37,354 bases of DNA from Paenibacillus sp. Root444D2 (GCF_001426375.1 NZ_LMEO01000030.1:24557-61910), one strand, 5' to 3'; positions 17,528 to 26,735 are shown, counted from the first letter of the stretch. Notes: a model not told the origin generated them from the letters alone. Program-made: numbers and translations.

Positions 17528-18454
17528 CTAGAATAACTTGGAGTCATTATCAACTCGGCGGACAATCCAATTGAAGAAAAGAATGGTGATAAAACCCATG
17601 GCCGACTGGAATAATGCGATTGCCGCAGCATTGCTGTAGCTGTTCATATTCGAGAAATCCCTCAAGGATCGGTACGTATAAGTATCGATGACATCTGTAG
17701 CCTTGTAGAGCAGAGAATTGTCTCCAATAATTCCATAAATCAAGCCAAAATCACCGTAGAAGATCCGTCCCAAAGCGAGAAGCGTCAGTACGATAATGGT
17801 CGGCCGCAACAACGGCAGGGTAATGTGCCAGATCTGCTGCCAGCGCTTGGCGCCGTCAATTCTTGCGCTTTCATAATATTCTTCTGAGAAGCCGGTTATC
17901 GTCGCAAGATATATAATCGAACCCCAACCGGCTCCCTTCCATACGAATATAATGGTCAAAAGCATAGGCCAGACCGATGGTGTCTGAAACCAATCGACCG
18001 TCTGAAAGCCGGCATCCTTCAGCAGCTGATTAATCATGCCGTCCTGCCCGTTAAAGAAATTCAAGACCATCAGATTAACAACGATAATGGAAATAAAATG
18101 CGGCAAAATCACAAGTGATTGGGTTAACTTCTTGAAAAACACTTGTCTAATTTCATTCAGCAGCAGAGCAATTAATAAAGAGCTCACGGTGCCTGCCGTA
18201 ATGAACAAAAGATTCAAAAATACAGTATTTAATGTAACCGCCAACCAATCAGGTCCTGTGAAAAAAAATGTAAGATTGTCAAATCCCACCCATCGGCTTC
18301 CCCAAATCCCCTTAGCAGGTATAAACTGTTTAAAGGCCAATAGATGTGCAGACATTGGCAAATAAGAAAATATAAATACGTACACAATTACAGGAAGCGC
18401 CATAGCATATAGCCATATGTTCTTCCTGAGTTCTCGTATAATACTCATGTTCAT
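17528..18454 (-). CDS. Carbohydrate ABC transporter permease (LplB type)
   Basis: A 308-residue six-helix permease. Features: WLYAMALPVIVYVFIFSYLP at the first membrane segment, the EAA loop ESARIDGAKRWQQIWHITLP and a final helix before RRVDNDSKLF. The frame is open to 18493, but the ATG at 18454 (MNMSIIREL) follows GGAAAGGTGAGC, so it is the better start. It is the first gene after a stem-loop that follows the solute-binding protein gene, so it is probably expressed by partial read-through at lower level than the binding protein. Confidence 0.92.
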   Translation of the reverse strand: MNMSIIRELRKNIWLYAMALPVIVYVFIFSYLPMSAHLLAFKQFIPAKGIWGSRWVGFDNLTFFFTGPDWLAVTLNTVFLNLLFITAGTVSSLLIALLLNEIRQVFFKKLTQSLVILPHFISIIVVNLMVLNFFNGQDGMINQLLKDAGFQTVDWFQTPSVWPMLLTIIFVWKGAGWGSIIYLATITGFSEEYYESARIDGAKRWQQIWHITLPLLRPTIIVLTLLALGRIFYGDFGLIYGIIGDNSLLYKATDVIDTYTYRSLRDFSNMNSYSNAAAIALFQSAMGFITILFFNWIVRRVDNDSKLF

Positions 18455-18600
18455 GCTCACCTTTCCTTTCGTATGTGTTTGTATCTTACCCATTCGTGGA
18501 GCTGGCGTATAGTCTTGCTTTTATCAATGAGTTTGAACTATAACAGCCCATAGAGGTTTGAATTTTATCACACACGAAAGTCCGGAGTTTACCAATATGA

Positions 18601-18638
18601 AAAGCCGGCGAACCTAGAATCTAGGTCGCCGGCTTTTA
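18601..18638 (-). terminator. Intercistronic stem-loop (partial terminator)
   Basis: AAAAGCCGGCGAACCTAG and CTAGGTCGCCGGCTTTT pair with a one-base bulge and tiny loop; it lies 8 bases after the binding-protein stop. It can stabilise the upstream mRNA and reduce read-through into the permeases. Confidence 0.8.
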
Positions 18639-18645
18639 TAACGGT

Positions 18646-20163
18646 TTACTTCTTTTTACTGGCCAGGTACGCATCCAGCTGTTTTTGATACTCAACTTGG
18701 ACTTTCTTGACATTAGCATATGCTTTATCCTTATACTTCGCTAAACCATCTTTCGGTTCCACCAGACCCATAACTATCGGATCATACAACTCTTTACCCA
18801 CAGTGCTCAATTGTGCAATTTCATTGGATACCGGGCTTGGATCGAAAGTAAATCCGGCAAGAATATCCGCTGTAAAATTATTGGGATCCCGCTGCCACTT
18901 GTTCAGCTTGATCACATCTTCCGGCAAGCTGGCATCGATGCGATCCAGCTTGGAGTTCCAACCCCATGCGAAAGGAATGCCTGAATAAGGGCTTTCTTTG
19001 ATGGGTTTAAAAAGGCCTTCGCCCGAATCTTCCCAGTTTTTACCCTTTATTCCGTAGGCAAGCAAGTCGTAATTATCCTTCTGGTTTAACCAATTGACGA
19101 ATTGAATGGCGCGTTCTTTGTTTTTGCTGACCACGGGGACGGCAATGAAATTTCCTGCTTTGAACGTTGAGGCCAGCTTCATGCTGGGATCATAGAAGCT
19201 GAATGCTTCTGCGGTGGCTCCCGGAACTGACTTTTCCAGAGAAGTTCGGGTACTAAGAGCTACACCGAAATCATTGAAGGTTGATACAGCTGCTTTTCCT
19301 TTAGCAAATTCCGCATTTTTAAGAATGAGGGCATCTTTGGCAAGAATCCCATCCTGATAGAACTTGTAATTTTGTTCAAAATTTTTCATGATCATAGGAT
19401 CCATATTATCAAAGATATTATAGGCCTTTCCATCATTGCCTTTGGTATACAGTCCAGGATAATTCGATATAGCGGCAAGATTGGCTTTCGGATCCAGCAT
19501 ACTTGCCATCTTCAAACCAGTATGTTCGGTGCCGTTCGGAATGTACGGGGTGATCTCCGGAGCCTTCTCTTTCACAGCATACATAAATTTGACCAGATCA
19601 TCGTAGCTCTTGATCGGAGCAATGCCTAGCTTCTCCCGGATGTCCTTGCGTATAACAAACGTCCACGGACGAATGAAATTCACTTCAAGCGGTACTGCGT
19701 ACAATTTACCATTCACTTTGTTGGCTTCTAGCAGTTGCGCAGAGCGGTTGCTCTTAATCTCAGGTCCATACTTATCAATGATTGAATCTAATGGTTCGTA
19801 GAGCCCAGCAGCAATATTTTGATACGGATTATTATCCCAGATCAGATCGTAATCTTCCGCGGAGGATAATGCGACTTGGCGTTTCTGAAGGACATCTGCC
19901 CATGGAATAAACACCACGTTCAGCTTCACATTAAGTGAATCGGCAAGACGATTCTCCATCTCTCCCTTCACTTCACTCCAATTGGCCGGCGGATCTCCCG
20001 GGAACATGATTTTCAGTTTAACCGGATCTAATTTGGCCACCGTGGAAGCTGCCGGTTTGGTGGTTTCAGAAGTTGCCGTCTCCTTCGAACCGCAGGCGGC
20101 CAATGTTCCTGCCAGTATTAACGATGTCACCATTAATAAGATACCTTTACTTCTTGACTTCAC
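18646..20163 (-). CDS. Extracellular solute-binding lipoprotein (LplA type)
   Basis: A ~505-residue sugar-binding lipoprotein. The signal peptide KSRSKGILLMVTSLILAGT ends in a lipobox LAAC (lipidated Cys about residue 24), followed by a low-complexity linker (GSKETATSETTKPAAST) and a two-lobed family 1-type binding domain (LKIMFPGDPPANW, LNVVFIPWADVLQKRQVALS, DYDLIWDNNPYQNI, WLNQKDNYDLLAYGIKGKNW). The frame is open to an ATG at 20190, but that ATG lies before the AGGAGGGG site; the GTG at 20163 follows it at correct spacing and gives a normal signal peptide. It captures oligosaccharides for the two permeases downstream. Confidence 0.92.
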   Translation of the reverse strand: MKSRSKGILLMVTSLILAGTLAACGSKETATSETTKPAASTVAKLDPVKLKIMFPGDPPANWSEVKGEMENRLADSLNVKLNVVFIPWADVLQKRQVALSSAEDYDLIWDNNPYQNIAAGLYEPLDSIIDKYGPEIKSNRSAQLLEANKVNGKLYAVPLEVNFIRPWTFVIRKDIREKLGIAPIKSYDDLVKFMYAVKEKAPEITPYIPNGTEHTGLKMASMLDPKANLAAISNYPGLYTKGNDGKAYNIFDNMDPMIMKNFEQNYKFYQDGILAKDALILKNAEFAKGKAAVSTFNDFGVALSTRTSLEKSVPGATAEAFSFYDPSMKLASTFKAGNFIAVPVVSKNKERAIQFVNWLNQKDNYDLLAYGIKGKNWEDSGEGLFKPIKESPYSGIPFAWGWNSKLDRIDASLPEDVIKLNKWQRDPNNFTADILAGFTFDPSPVSNEIAQLSTVGKELYDPIVMGLVEPKDGLAKYKDKAYANVKKVQVEYQKQLDAYLASKKK

Positions 20164-20362
20164 TTTTAACCCCTCCTGTTTTATGATCAACCGAGCAATG
20201 ATATAACCATGGTTCGCATTTTGGTTTCGTGTATCCGGTGTGCTCGGTTCGTACTAGATCATACCCGGATTGCTCAGCTTCCGTACAGTCCGGTATCTAT
20301 CAATCGGTATGAAATGTTATAAAGGGGGGAGTATAAATTTCCCAACAATCAGAGTACGAATT

Positions 20363-22636
20363 TCAATGCTCTAAATCATGTTTTCCCAAACGGTATTGGT
20401 TCGGCGTCATCCCGGTTGCTCGCTTGAATGCAGAAAAGAAGGTACTCTTGGTTTGAAATCCGGACTGTTCCGTTATATCAGCAACGGTCCAATCGGTCGT
20501 TGTAAGCAGCTTGATGACATGCTCGATCCGTTGGTCTGTAATATAATCGGATAATGAGCAATTAAAATGGTCCTTGAATATTTGTCTCGCATAGTTCACA
20601 GACATGGATACATGTGCGGCAATGTCGTCCACGGAAAGCATCGGATTGTGAAGATGATTGCGTACATATTCGATCATCTCCGCAGCAACCTCATCCTTTC
20701 GGCTCGAAACATTCTTCTTGCGGTTCTGTTCTATGGTTTGCAGCATCACCTGGTACAGCCACGATTTTACTTCACCTAATGTGGCGAATTGTTCCAGAAA
20801 AGAATGGATACTCTTCATCCCTTGAAACGTTTTATAGTTTTTGAAGCTTTTCATGATGGAATAAATGATGTGAGTCAACTGCAGTTTGCATTCCTGATAG
20901 CTTAGTTCCTGCATATGCAAGGTGAGGTGATCCAAATAACCTTCAAGTGCTTTATCATTCTTAAGCTGAACAGATTGAATGACCTGTTTCAGCAATGCTT
21001 CATCGAGATCACTGTCTTTGCCTCGTTCATATCGCTCCAGATCATCAGAAGTAAACACCCTATCCTCATGATTAATGAATCCCATTAACGTCAGTTCGTA
21101 AAGCTGGTTATAGATAATCTGCAGATTCTCCTCAACATCAAGTACGGAACTGATAGCTGCATGCACTTCCAGCTTAAGCCATCGACTGATCTGAACCTTT
21201 ACGTCATCCATCGCTCCTATTGCTAGTGCCATTTCTTCCTCTGAAGTAGACAAAGAAATAAGCGCCACAATGTGATCAGAGCCGAAATCGACTGTTTCCG
21301 CAACAAACCCGTGATTCGAAAGGACTTCGACCATAATATTCCCTAATGCAAAGCGCAATAATTTACGCGAAGCAAAGTCGAACTGTTCTTCGAAGCGTCC
21401 GTACGATTCCAGACGAATGACCGCCATGCGGAACGATCCCGTTTGGAGAATTTGCGTTTGGTTCCTAATAAACTCTTCAATTGGTTTAGATGACTTCGAA
21501 TTAAGAATCCATTGACGCAAGAAATCATCCTTCACCAAAGCTTTGCTGCTCTTGATCGATGAATCCAATTGTTCAATCTTCTCAACAAGCGAATGGAAAC
21601 CGGAATGAATCCATGCCATTTCATTGCCGGCATTTGATGCTTGTAGGATAGCATGTTCCTTGCCTAGCTTGCTTCGTATTTGAGCTACCAAGTCACTAAG
21701 AGGCTTTAAGCTGCGGTATGATTGCCAAAACAAATATAACAGCAAGGCTAACAACATTAAGATCGAAGAACCAATAATTTGGATACGAATCTTAGCAACC
21801 TTTGCTTGCCATAAGGAGATCGGCGTCATGTGATATATATTCCATCCTTCTACAGGGAACCGTTCTGACTGAATGGACCAGGTTTCATTGCCAGACTTCC
21901 ATTTCCAACCCTGGTCTGCTGCCGATTTATCTATTTCCATTAGCGCTTTGGTTAATGCAGGGTCCGTATTCCCCAGGATGAACTCTTTATTTTTGCCTTC
22001 AATATAAATTTTATTGGGATCATCTGCTGAAATCTGCAGCATGTTCTCATTCAACAATGGTTTACTGAACAGAATTGCAACAAATCCCTGATAGTTCTGA
22101 TTAGGTCCGGCCGCCGGTACGACCAGTGCAAGAAACGATTCTCCTCCCACCTCATGGTTAACATACTGCAGATACGGCGTTTTTTGATTCTTAATGTAGT
22201 CCAACATCGTTTGGTCATAAAAATTCTTTGTCGTATAGATGCTCGATTCAGAAGTGTAGATTTGATCAATATTAAAGTTAATTAAATAAATGCCTCGAAT
22301 GAAAGGCTCACTGCTCATAAATTCCCTTACACTTGTCGCGGCTTTATCCAATGTCAAAGGAGAATACTGGTCCTTTCCCATGTTCATCCAGAGCGCAATA
22401 CTTTGATCCGAATAGATTCTTAGCGCAAACTGGCGTAACTTTTGCAGGGTAAATTCCGAGGTTTTAACGATTTGATTAATTTTCACCTGATTGGACTTGT
22501 CCGTTTCATCCATCGCGCTTTTAGCGAACTGTTGGCTGAGGAACACGGTAAATACTAGGGTAAGCAAGCTCACTGCAATGCAGGAATACATAAATATGTT
22601 TAAATACATCTTCTTCGGCTTTATCCGGCTCCACAT
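20363..22636 (-). CDS. AraC-family transcriptional regulator with two-helix membrane sensor domain
   Basis: A 757-residue regulator. Membrane helices at about 12-33 and 285-306 enclose an extracellular ~250-residue sensor (Cache-like: DQSIALWMNMGKDQYSPLTL, PFIRGIYLINFNIDQIYTSE). A cytoplasmic linker follows, and the C-terminus (about 655-752) carries two helix-turn-helix units: LSVDDIAAHVSMSVNYARQI and WTVADITEQSGFQTKSTFFS with the signature FKRATGMTPNQYR. Such one-component sensors control adjacent sugar ABC operons in Paenibacillus and relatives. It lies 200 bases before the binding-protein gene on the same strand and probably activates it in response to extracellular sugar. AAGAAGGGTAGGG precedes the ATG. 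Confidence 0.92.
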   Translation of the reverse strand: MWSRIKPKKMYLNIFMYSCIAVSLLTLVFTVFLSQQFAKSAMDETDKSNQVKINQIVKTSEFTLQKLRQFALRIYSDQSIALWMNMGKDQYSPLTLDKAATSVREFMSSEPFIRGIYLINFNIDQIYTSESSIYTTKNFYDQTMLDYIKNQKTPYLQYVNHEVGGESFLALVVPAAGPNQNYQGFVAILFSKPLLNENMLQISADDPNKIYIEGKNKEFILGNTDPALTKALMEIDKSAADQGWKWKSGNETWSIQSERFPVEGWNIYHMTPISLWQAKVAKIRIQIIGSSILMLLALLLYLFWQSYRSLKPLSDLVAQIRSKLGKEHAILQASNAGNEMAWIHSGFHSLVEKIEQLDSSIKSSKALVKDDFLRQWILNSKSSKPIEEFIRNQTQILQTGSFRMAVIRLESYGRFEEQFDFASRKLLRFALGNIMVEVLSNHGFVAETVDFGSDHIVALISLSTSEEEMALAIGAMDDVKVQISRWLKLEVHAAISSVLDVEENLQIIYNQLYELTLMGFINHEDRVFTSDDLERYERGKDSDLDEALLKQVIQSVQLKNDKALEGYLDHLTLHMQELSYQECKLQLTHIIYSIMKSFKNYKTFQGMKSIHSFLEQFATLGEVKSWLYQVMLQTIEQNRKKNVSSRKDEVAAEMIEYVRNHLHNPMLSVDDIAAHVSMSVNYARQIFKDHFNCSLSDYITDQRIEHVIKLLTTTDWTVADITEQSGFQTKSTFFSAFKRATGMTPNQYRLGKHDLEH

Positions 22637-22840
22637 GGCATACCCTACCCTTCTTTCTCACTATATCACACGAAAACAATATGACAGGATTCCTGCTTTG
22701 TCCAGTATGAATCTTAACAAAGAAGTGTGAATTTTATTAATTGAGCAGAGTCATCTTCGTTTAAATCAATCTACCAAATCCCCTCATTCACTGCTTCTGT
22801 TGGGTGACAAATAAGTTTTAATGTAACCTCTGCTAGAATT

Positions 22841-22918
22841 AACCGTTACTTCAACGAAAATAAAAAAGGAGCCGCAAAAAGGCAACTCCTACACGATAGT
22901 TCCTTAGCTCAACAACAA
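22841..22918. repeat. Intergenic structured repeat, copy 1 (complete, diverged)
   Basis: Left arm CCGTTACTTCAACGAAAA, central hairpin AGGAGCCGC..GGCAACTCCT, right arm ACGATAGTTCCTTAGCTCAA. First and leftmost member of the repeat family seen through the rest of the window. Subtype shared with the copy at 30241. The gap 22637-23067 holds nothing else recognisable. Confidence 0.6.
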
Positions 22919-23067
22919 ATCAAAACTGGATGTTTTTTTACAATGAACGAATTAAAATCAATGTTCGTCTATCTGTAATAAAACGTTATATTTTCTTCAT
23001 CTAAGGTTAATCATCAAGGGTTATAATGGGAACCCAAGACCACTTTTCCTCTAGGAGTGAGTTTATT

Positions 23068-23286
23068 ATGAAAGCCGTCAATTTACCGTTTGAGGATTAT
23101 TTACTTGATACTCATGATGAAGAAATCATTTGGATCAAGGACAGAGCTTTTGTAATTAGGCCAGCAACTGACGATGATATTGAGCGAATTGGAAGAGGGT
23201 ATTTTACTTTGGATTATCCAGCAGAAATCGAAGAAGGCACGACAGAAATAGCCACCACGGGAGTACGGCTAGATAAGGTTAAGTAA
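23068..23286 (+). CDS. Hypothetical 72-residue protein
   Basis: Starts at an ATG preceded by AGGAGTGAGTTTATT; an upstream in-frame ATG at 23026 has no site. The protein is acidic (MKAVNLPFEDYLLDTHDEEI, IRPATDDDIERIGRGYFTL) with no signal peptide or membrane helix. The segment AFVIRPATDDDIERI resembles the N-terminus of GNAT acetyltransferases, but the rest of such a domain is missing, so it may be a fragment or an unrelated small protein. Confidence 0.5.
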   Translation: MKAVNLPFEDYLLDTHDEEIIWIKDRAFVIRPATDDDIERIGRGYFTLDYPAEIEEGTTEIATTGVRLDKVK

Positions 23287-23349
23287 TTTGTATATGGAGC
23301 CACCCTTGACAGAAAATGAAAACACAAATACAAGGAGTCGTAATTCATC

Positions 23350-23487
23350 ATGAGAATTGACGGGAAGCACAATGCATTGATTGTTCAAAATAATTCGAAT
23401 CGATCTGGAAATCCCCGATTTTTTAAGCATGCCAAAGGTTGTTACCATGGCAACACCTTCATAGTTTGTATAGCGCCCCTTTATTGA
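23350..23487 (+). CDS. Possible 45-residue protein
   Basis: A short frame (MRIDGKHNALIVQNNSNRSG to CIAPLY) with AAGGAG 12 bases before the ATG, a little long. Its last codons run into the intergenic repeat at 23484. No family recognised; it could be chance or the start of a gene cut by the repeat. Confidence 0.25.
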   Translation: MRIDGKHNALIVQNNSNRSGNPRFFKHAKGCYHGNTFIVCIAPLY

Positions 23488-23509
23488 ACTAACGTTTCCG
23501 TTAGTTCAA
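23484..23509. repeat. Intergenic repeat, copy 2 (right-end hairpin only)
   Basis: TTGAACTAACG, loop TTTC, CGTTAGTTCAA: a perfect 11-bp stem. It is the symmetric version of the right end found in other copies. Confidence 0.8.
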
Positions 23510-23532
23510 TGGGCACTAATTTGCATCCCTGC

Positions 23533-23832
23533 TTAAGGTATATATTTGTTTGGAATTCTGAAAAAATCAACATAATTATACCTTCCAACGAGATTAAAAG
23601 TTTTCTTTGTCTCATCAAACTCAAGAACAAAAACTTCGCCTCGCATTCCTGAGTTAATGTTTGTATCCACGATAGCTATTCTATTTTCACTGAGTTGTAC
23701 AACAGATTCGCCAGAAGAAGGCACCTGTGTCTGCGGAGCATTATAGCTAAATTGAGGGACAGGCTTCATTGCAATGATTATCAAGCAAATAAATATTCCA
23801 AATAACAAAAATGTCCTGGGTCTATCGCTCAA
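23533..23832 (-). CDS. Small membrane-anchored hypothetical protein
   Basis: About 99 residues with one N-terminal membrane helix (TFLLFGIFICLIIIAMK) and an extracytoplasmic C-terminal part containing SENRIAIVDTNINSGMRGEV and FVLEFDETKKTFNLVGRYNY, a beta-rich pattern reminiscent of short Bacillales proteins of unknown function. The frame is open to 23871, but the best site, GGAGGTG six bases before a TTG at 23832, points to that start. It lies alone between intergenic repeats. Confidence 0.55.
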   Translation of the reverse strand: MSDRPRTFLLFGIFICLIIIAMKPVPQFSYNAPQTQVPSSGESVVQLSENRIAIVDTNINSGMRGEVFVLEFDETKKTFNLVGRYNYVDFFRIPNKYIP

Positions 23833-23904
23833 GTAATTCACCTCCATTTCATTAAACGAAAAAACAACCAAAAAGTTCCAATATTTAGTTTGAAGTTCTT
23901 ACTA

Positions 23905-23940
23905 TCCTGCCCGTTAGCTCAATGAAAACGGCAGCCGATT
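23905..23940. repeat. Intergenic repeat, copy 3 (left end), in a 500-base gap
   Basis: CCTGCCCGTTAGCTCAATG followed by AAAACGGCAGCCGATT, the left arm and half of the central hairpin. The rest of the gap (23941-24377) has no gene I recognise; short protein-like runs exist in several frames but all are interrupted. Confidence 0.65.
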
Positions 23941-24171
23941 TTCTCTTACCTGCACCAGTGCAATCGCTACGCTAAGGCTCTTCTCTTTGCCAAGAGAAAT
24001 CAGTCGGTTGAACACGGAACAAGTCCTCGATGGTTGGAAGCAGTTACGGACATTCCGCCGCGAATAAACTCCGTCCAGGCGACTACGGCTTCTGGTGACA
24101 CAACGCTAATCTCATTTTAATGACCTTGCATTTTCACTTCTACGGGATAGCTTACTCGAGTTGCCAACGCA

Positions 24172-24233
24172 AAAACACCTCCAAGTTGTCCACCATATCT
24201 TACGACACGGCTCATTTTACTTGAAGGTGTTTT
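24172..24233. terminator. Long-loop inverted repeat
   Basis: AAAACACCTCCAAGT and ACTTGAAGGTGTTTT (one mismatch) around a 32-base loop, 145 bases downstream of the minus-strand hydrolase. Could be its terminator or the end of a lost mobile element. Confidence 0.4.
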
Positions 24234-24377
24234 AATTTGTCTCACGTTACTGGGTCAGTCCCGACTTTCCCGACTTCGTTGTATAGAATGTTTTTGTCGT
24301 CCGAATAAATGACGTCAAGCTCCCGAACGGCATCACGCCGCAGGCGATTCAGGGGCTTGTTGTGCAGCAGGGACGGT

Positions 24378-25454
24378 TTAACGGAAAAACTCTCTGAACA
24401 GCTTAATGGCGGCTTGCGGGTTCTCCTCCATGATCCAATGTCCGGTTTTCTCCAGCTTCACCGTCTTTGAATTCGGCGCATGCTCGTTTAAGAACTGCTC
24501 CAGCATGCCGTAACCGGACACGCCGCCGATGCCGAGCACGGGCACGGACAGCGGCTTGTACGTTTTCAGCGTTTCGATATCATCCCTGAACGTCTTGTAC
24601 CATTCGTTCCCGGCGCGAAGCGCATCGGGCTGGGAATAAGCTGCGAGGTAAACCTCGCGTTCCTTCTTGCTGAGCGCATCCTTGGTGTAGCCCATATAAT
24701 CGTAAATCCAATTATAGACGAGATCCAGCTGTTTGTCCTGCAGCATCTGCTCCGACAAGCCCGGGATGGTATTAACGGCAAACCACCAGTAGAACTTAGG
24801 GCGTTCGGGGTTGCTCTCGTCGTACACGCCAGGCGGCGGCAAGATCGGGATTTTCAGGAAGTTATCGTTCGGATGGGAAGCATCCATCAGCACGACTTTC
24901 TTCGTGGCCTCCGGGTAGTTGGCTGCATATGCGTACGCGATCGTCGCTCCGATATCATGTCCGGCGATGTTGATGCTCTTGTAGCCGAGCGCTTTGGCCA
25001 ATTCATAAATATCCTTTGCCATCGTCTTCTTGTCATAGCCCGACTGAGGCTTGTCCGAACTGCCCATGCCCCGGTATTCCACGACATAGACATGATAGTA
25101 CTTGGCCAGCTCCGGCATCATATTGCGGAACGAATACCAGGTTACAGGCCAGCCCGGCAGCAGAAACAGCGGCTCGCCCTTCCCGCCCTCGACGTAGTGA
25201 AGCTTGACGCCGTTCGCTTCCTTGTAGCCGTTCTTGAAGCCCGGAAGCTCTTTGACGAGCTCCTCGTCGGAAAACGCCTTACCGGGCGTTAACTTGCCTG
25301 CAGTGGTTAATGCCACTTTCTTTGGATTGATATCGGCGGCGCGCTCGCCGTCTTGCTCATTGCTGTTTCGCGCGCAGGCCGAAAGTAGCATAAGCGCCGC
25401 GATCAGCAGTATTGCCGTGCATTTGGCCGGCCATCTCGATTGGTTCCCGAACAT
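24378..25454 (-). CDS. Alpha/beta hydrolase lipoprotein, epoxide hydrolase/dehalogenase-like
   Basis: A 358-residue secreted lipoprotein: signal peptide with lipobox LLSAC (Cys about residue 27), a short linker, then an alpha/beta hydrolase. Features: FLLPGWPVTWYSF (oxyanion region), VVEYRGMGSSDKPQSGYD, the nucleophile elbow AGHDIGATIA with Asp as nucleophile (as in epoxide hydrolases and haloalkane dehalogenases), and the catalytic His in EKTGHWIMEENP. The ATG at 25454 follows GGAGGGAATGCG; an earlier in-frame ATG at 25475 lacks a site. The gene is visibly richer in G+C than its neighbours, consistent with acquisition. Substrate unknown. Confidence 0.85.
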   Translation of the reverse strand: MFGNQSRWPAKCTAILLIAALMLLSACARNSNEQDGERAADINPKKVALTTAGKLTPGKAFSDEELVKELPGFKNGYKEANGVKLHYVEGGKGEPLFLLPGWPVTWYSFRNMMPELAKYYHVYVVEYRGMGSSDKPQSGYDKKTMAKDIYELAKALGYKSINIAGHDIGATIAYAYAANYPEATKKVVLMDASHPNDNFLKIPILPPPGVYDESNPERPKFYWWFAVNTIPGLSEQMLQDKQLDLVYNWIYDYMGYTKDALSKKEREVYLAAYSQPDALRAGNEWYKTFRDDIETLKTYKPLSVPVLGIGGVSGYGMLEQFLNEHAPNSKTVKLEKTGHWIMEENPQAAIKLFREFFR

Positions 25455-25581
25455 CGCATTCCCTCCTATATACATTCATTATGCATGCTCATGCGCTTGA
25501 CTTACATCGGCTATCATTTTCCTTATCGAGTTAACGTATGCGAAGCCTAGCAACGTTATTTGGCTTGTCCTACGGATTAGT

Positions 25582-25812
25582 TTATTGATCGTAGATGCCA
25601 TGATCACTCCTCTTAAGTTTAATTATTCGAATAACTAACACATGACCGAGGAAGGAATCCGCGTAATGGCTTCTCACAAGGAACGGCCACTCGACCTCAT
25701 TTTGCTGCGTTAAAGCGAACTGCAGCTTCGTCAGTGATTCCATCCTTTCCTCTAAAATAGAGCCGACCACCAGCACCAGCAGAACCGATACCGTTGCAAT
25801 CCGCAACGTCAT
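25582..25812 (-). CDS. Hypothetical 76-residue protein
   Basis: One N-terminal hydrophobic segment (RIATVSVLLVLVVGSIL), then a polar part (QQNEVEWPFLVRSHYADSFL). GGAG lies 11 bases before the ATG. No family recognised; the C-terminus is basic. It could be real or a chance frame. Confidence 0.35.
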   Translation of the reverse strand: MTLRIATVSVLLVLVVGSILEERMESLTKLQFALTQQNEVEWPFLVRSHYADSFLGHVLVIRIIKLKRSDHGIYDQ

Positions 25813-25975
25813 CCTAATTTTTTCTCCGCCATCACTTCCGCTCTCTGATCGCTAAATGCGCTCGGTCCTTAGGGTTTCGCTCGTTCTTGCACCTTAATCT
25901 TACCAAGGATGACGGAGTGCCAAATCTGTTAAAAGTCATGAATATGCAAAAAAAAAAGCATCGCCTTCGGTCATT

Positions 25976-25997
25976 GCGCATGACAATTTTCATGCGC
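25976..25997. repeat. Small hairpin next to the IS110 relic
   Basis: GCGCATGA, six-base loop, TCATGCGC, with an A-run of 10 to its left (25938-25947) and a partial match GCAT..ATGC around it; may be a terminator for the minus strand. Confidence 0.4.
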
Positions 25998-26034
25998 CAT
26001 GCCAAAAGTAATGCTTCCCGTACTCAGATCGAAT

Positions 26035-26505
26035 GACGACAGCAATCTAACCAGTTATGGACACGTGCTTGCACTACGCAAAGGTCAGTCGTCAGGTGAT
26101 CGCGAATTTTCATTGCTCCCTCAGTTCGGCATAAACGCCCTGGGAAAGGTTCGGTACGGCGTATCTCTCGTCTTTGACCAGCTGTGCAATGAACTTCGCA
26201 TCCTTAATGTCATTCTTCGTTGGCGAATTGTCGTCGAGTTCTTTGCTTTCTTTACGTGCAGCGGATTTACAACGCCGTACATAACTTGCTTTTCACGCAG
26301 AAAATGAGCAAGGTTTAGCCAGTAGTGACCAGTAGGCTCCATGCCAACGATAACGTCTTGGAAACCTTGTTACGTTAAAATCTTTCGGAACCAGTCCACA
26401 AACAACTCGAACCCTTCCCTGGTGTTTTCAAACGTAATGGGCTTCCCGAACTCGACTCCGCGGTTGTCGTCCGTTAGCTGCCCAGCATCGTGGACCCATT
26501 AACAT
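26035..26505 (-). pseudogene. IS110-family transposase remnant
   Basis: Minus-strand pieces of one transposase in order but different frames: DDNRGVEFGKPITFENTREG..DWFRKILT (stop at 26370), QGFQDVIVGMEPTGHYWLNL..VVNPLHVKKAK, then KELDDNSPTKNDIKDAKFIA..LSQGVYAELREQ (stop), then MKIRDHLTTDLCVVQARVHN. These are the DEDD-type N-terminal domain of IS110 enzymes (the EPTGHYW and NPLHVKK motifs are diagnostic). The C-terminal Tnp_20 domain is missing, and at least three frame breaks are present, so the element is dead. No intact ends were found. Confidence 0.9.
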
Positions 26506-26735
26506 CATACCAAGGAGTCTTTTTATTTCTCAAACCTCGTATTTCTTCATAATAGGAATGCTGCCCGTGCCCTTTTCACTTCAATCCCGCAACAAGCTCA
26601 CCTATATCTTCTTCTTTCATCCTAATCTAAGGGTGAAATCCTGCGAATTCATGAGTTTGAGTGAGGAAACCGAATCATTTCGAGGGAGCGGGATGAACTT
26701 GAATCGTCTCTTTATATGATTCAACTTGATTATTT

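Noticed and set aside
24260..24377. Plus-strand run LPNGITPQAIQGLVVQQGRF
   Set aside because: Only ~35 codons, no start, partly overlaps the hydrolase end; likely chance or a very short relic.
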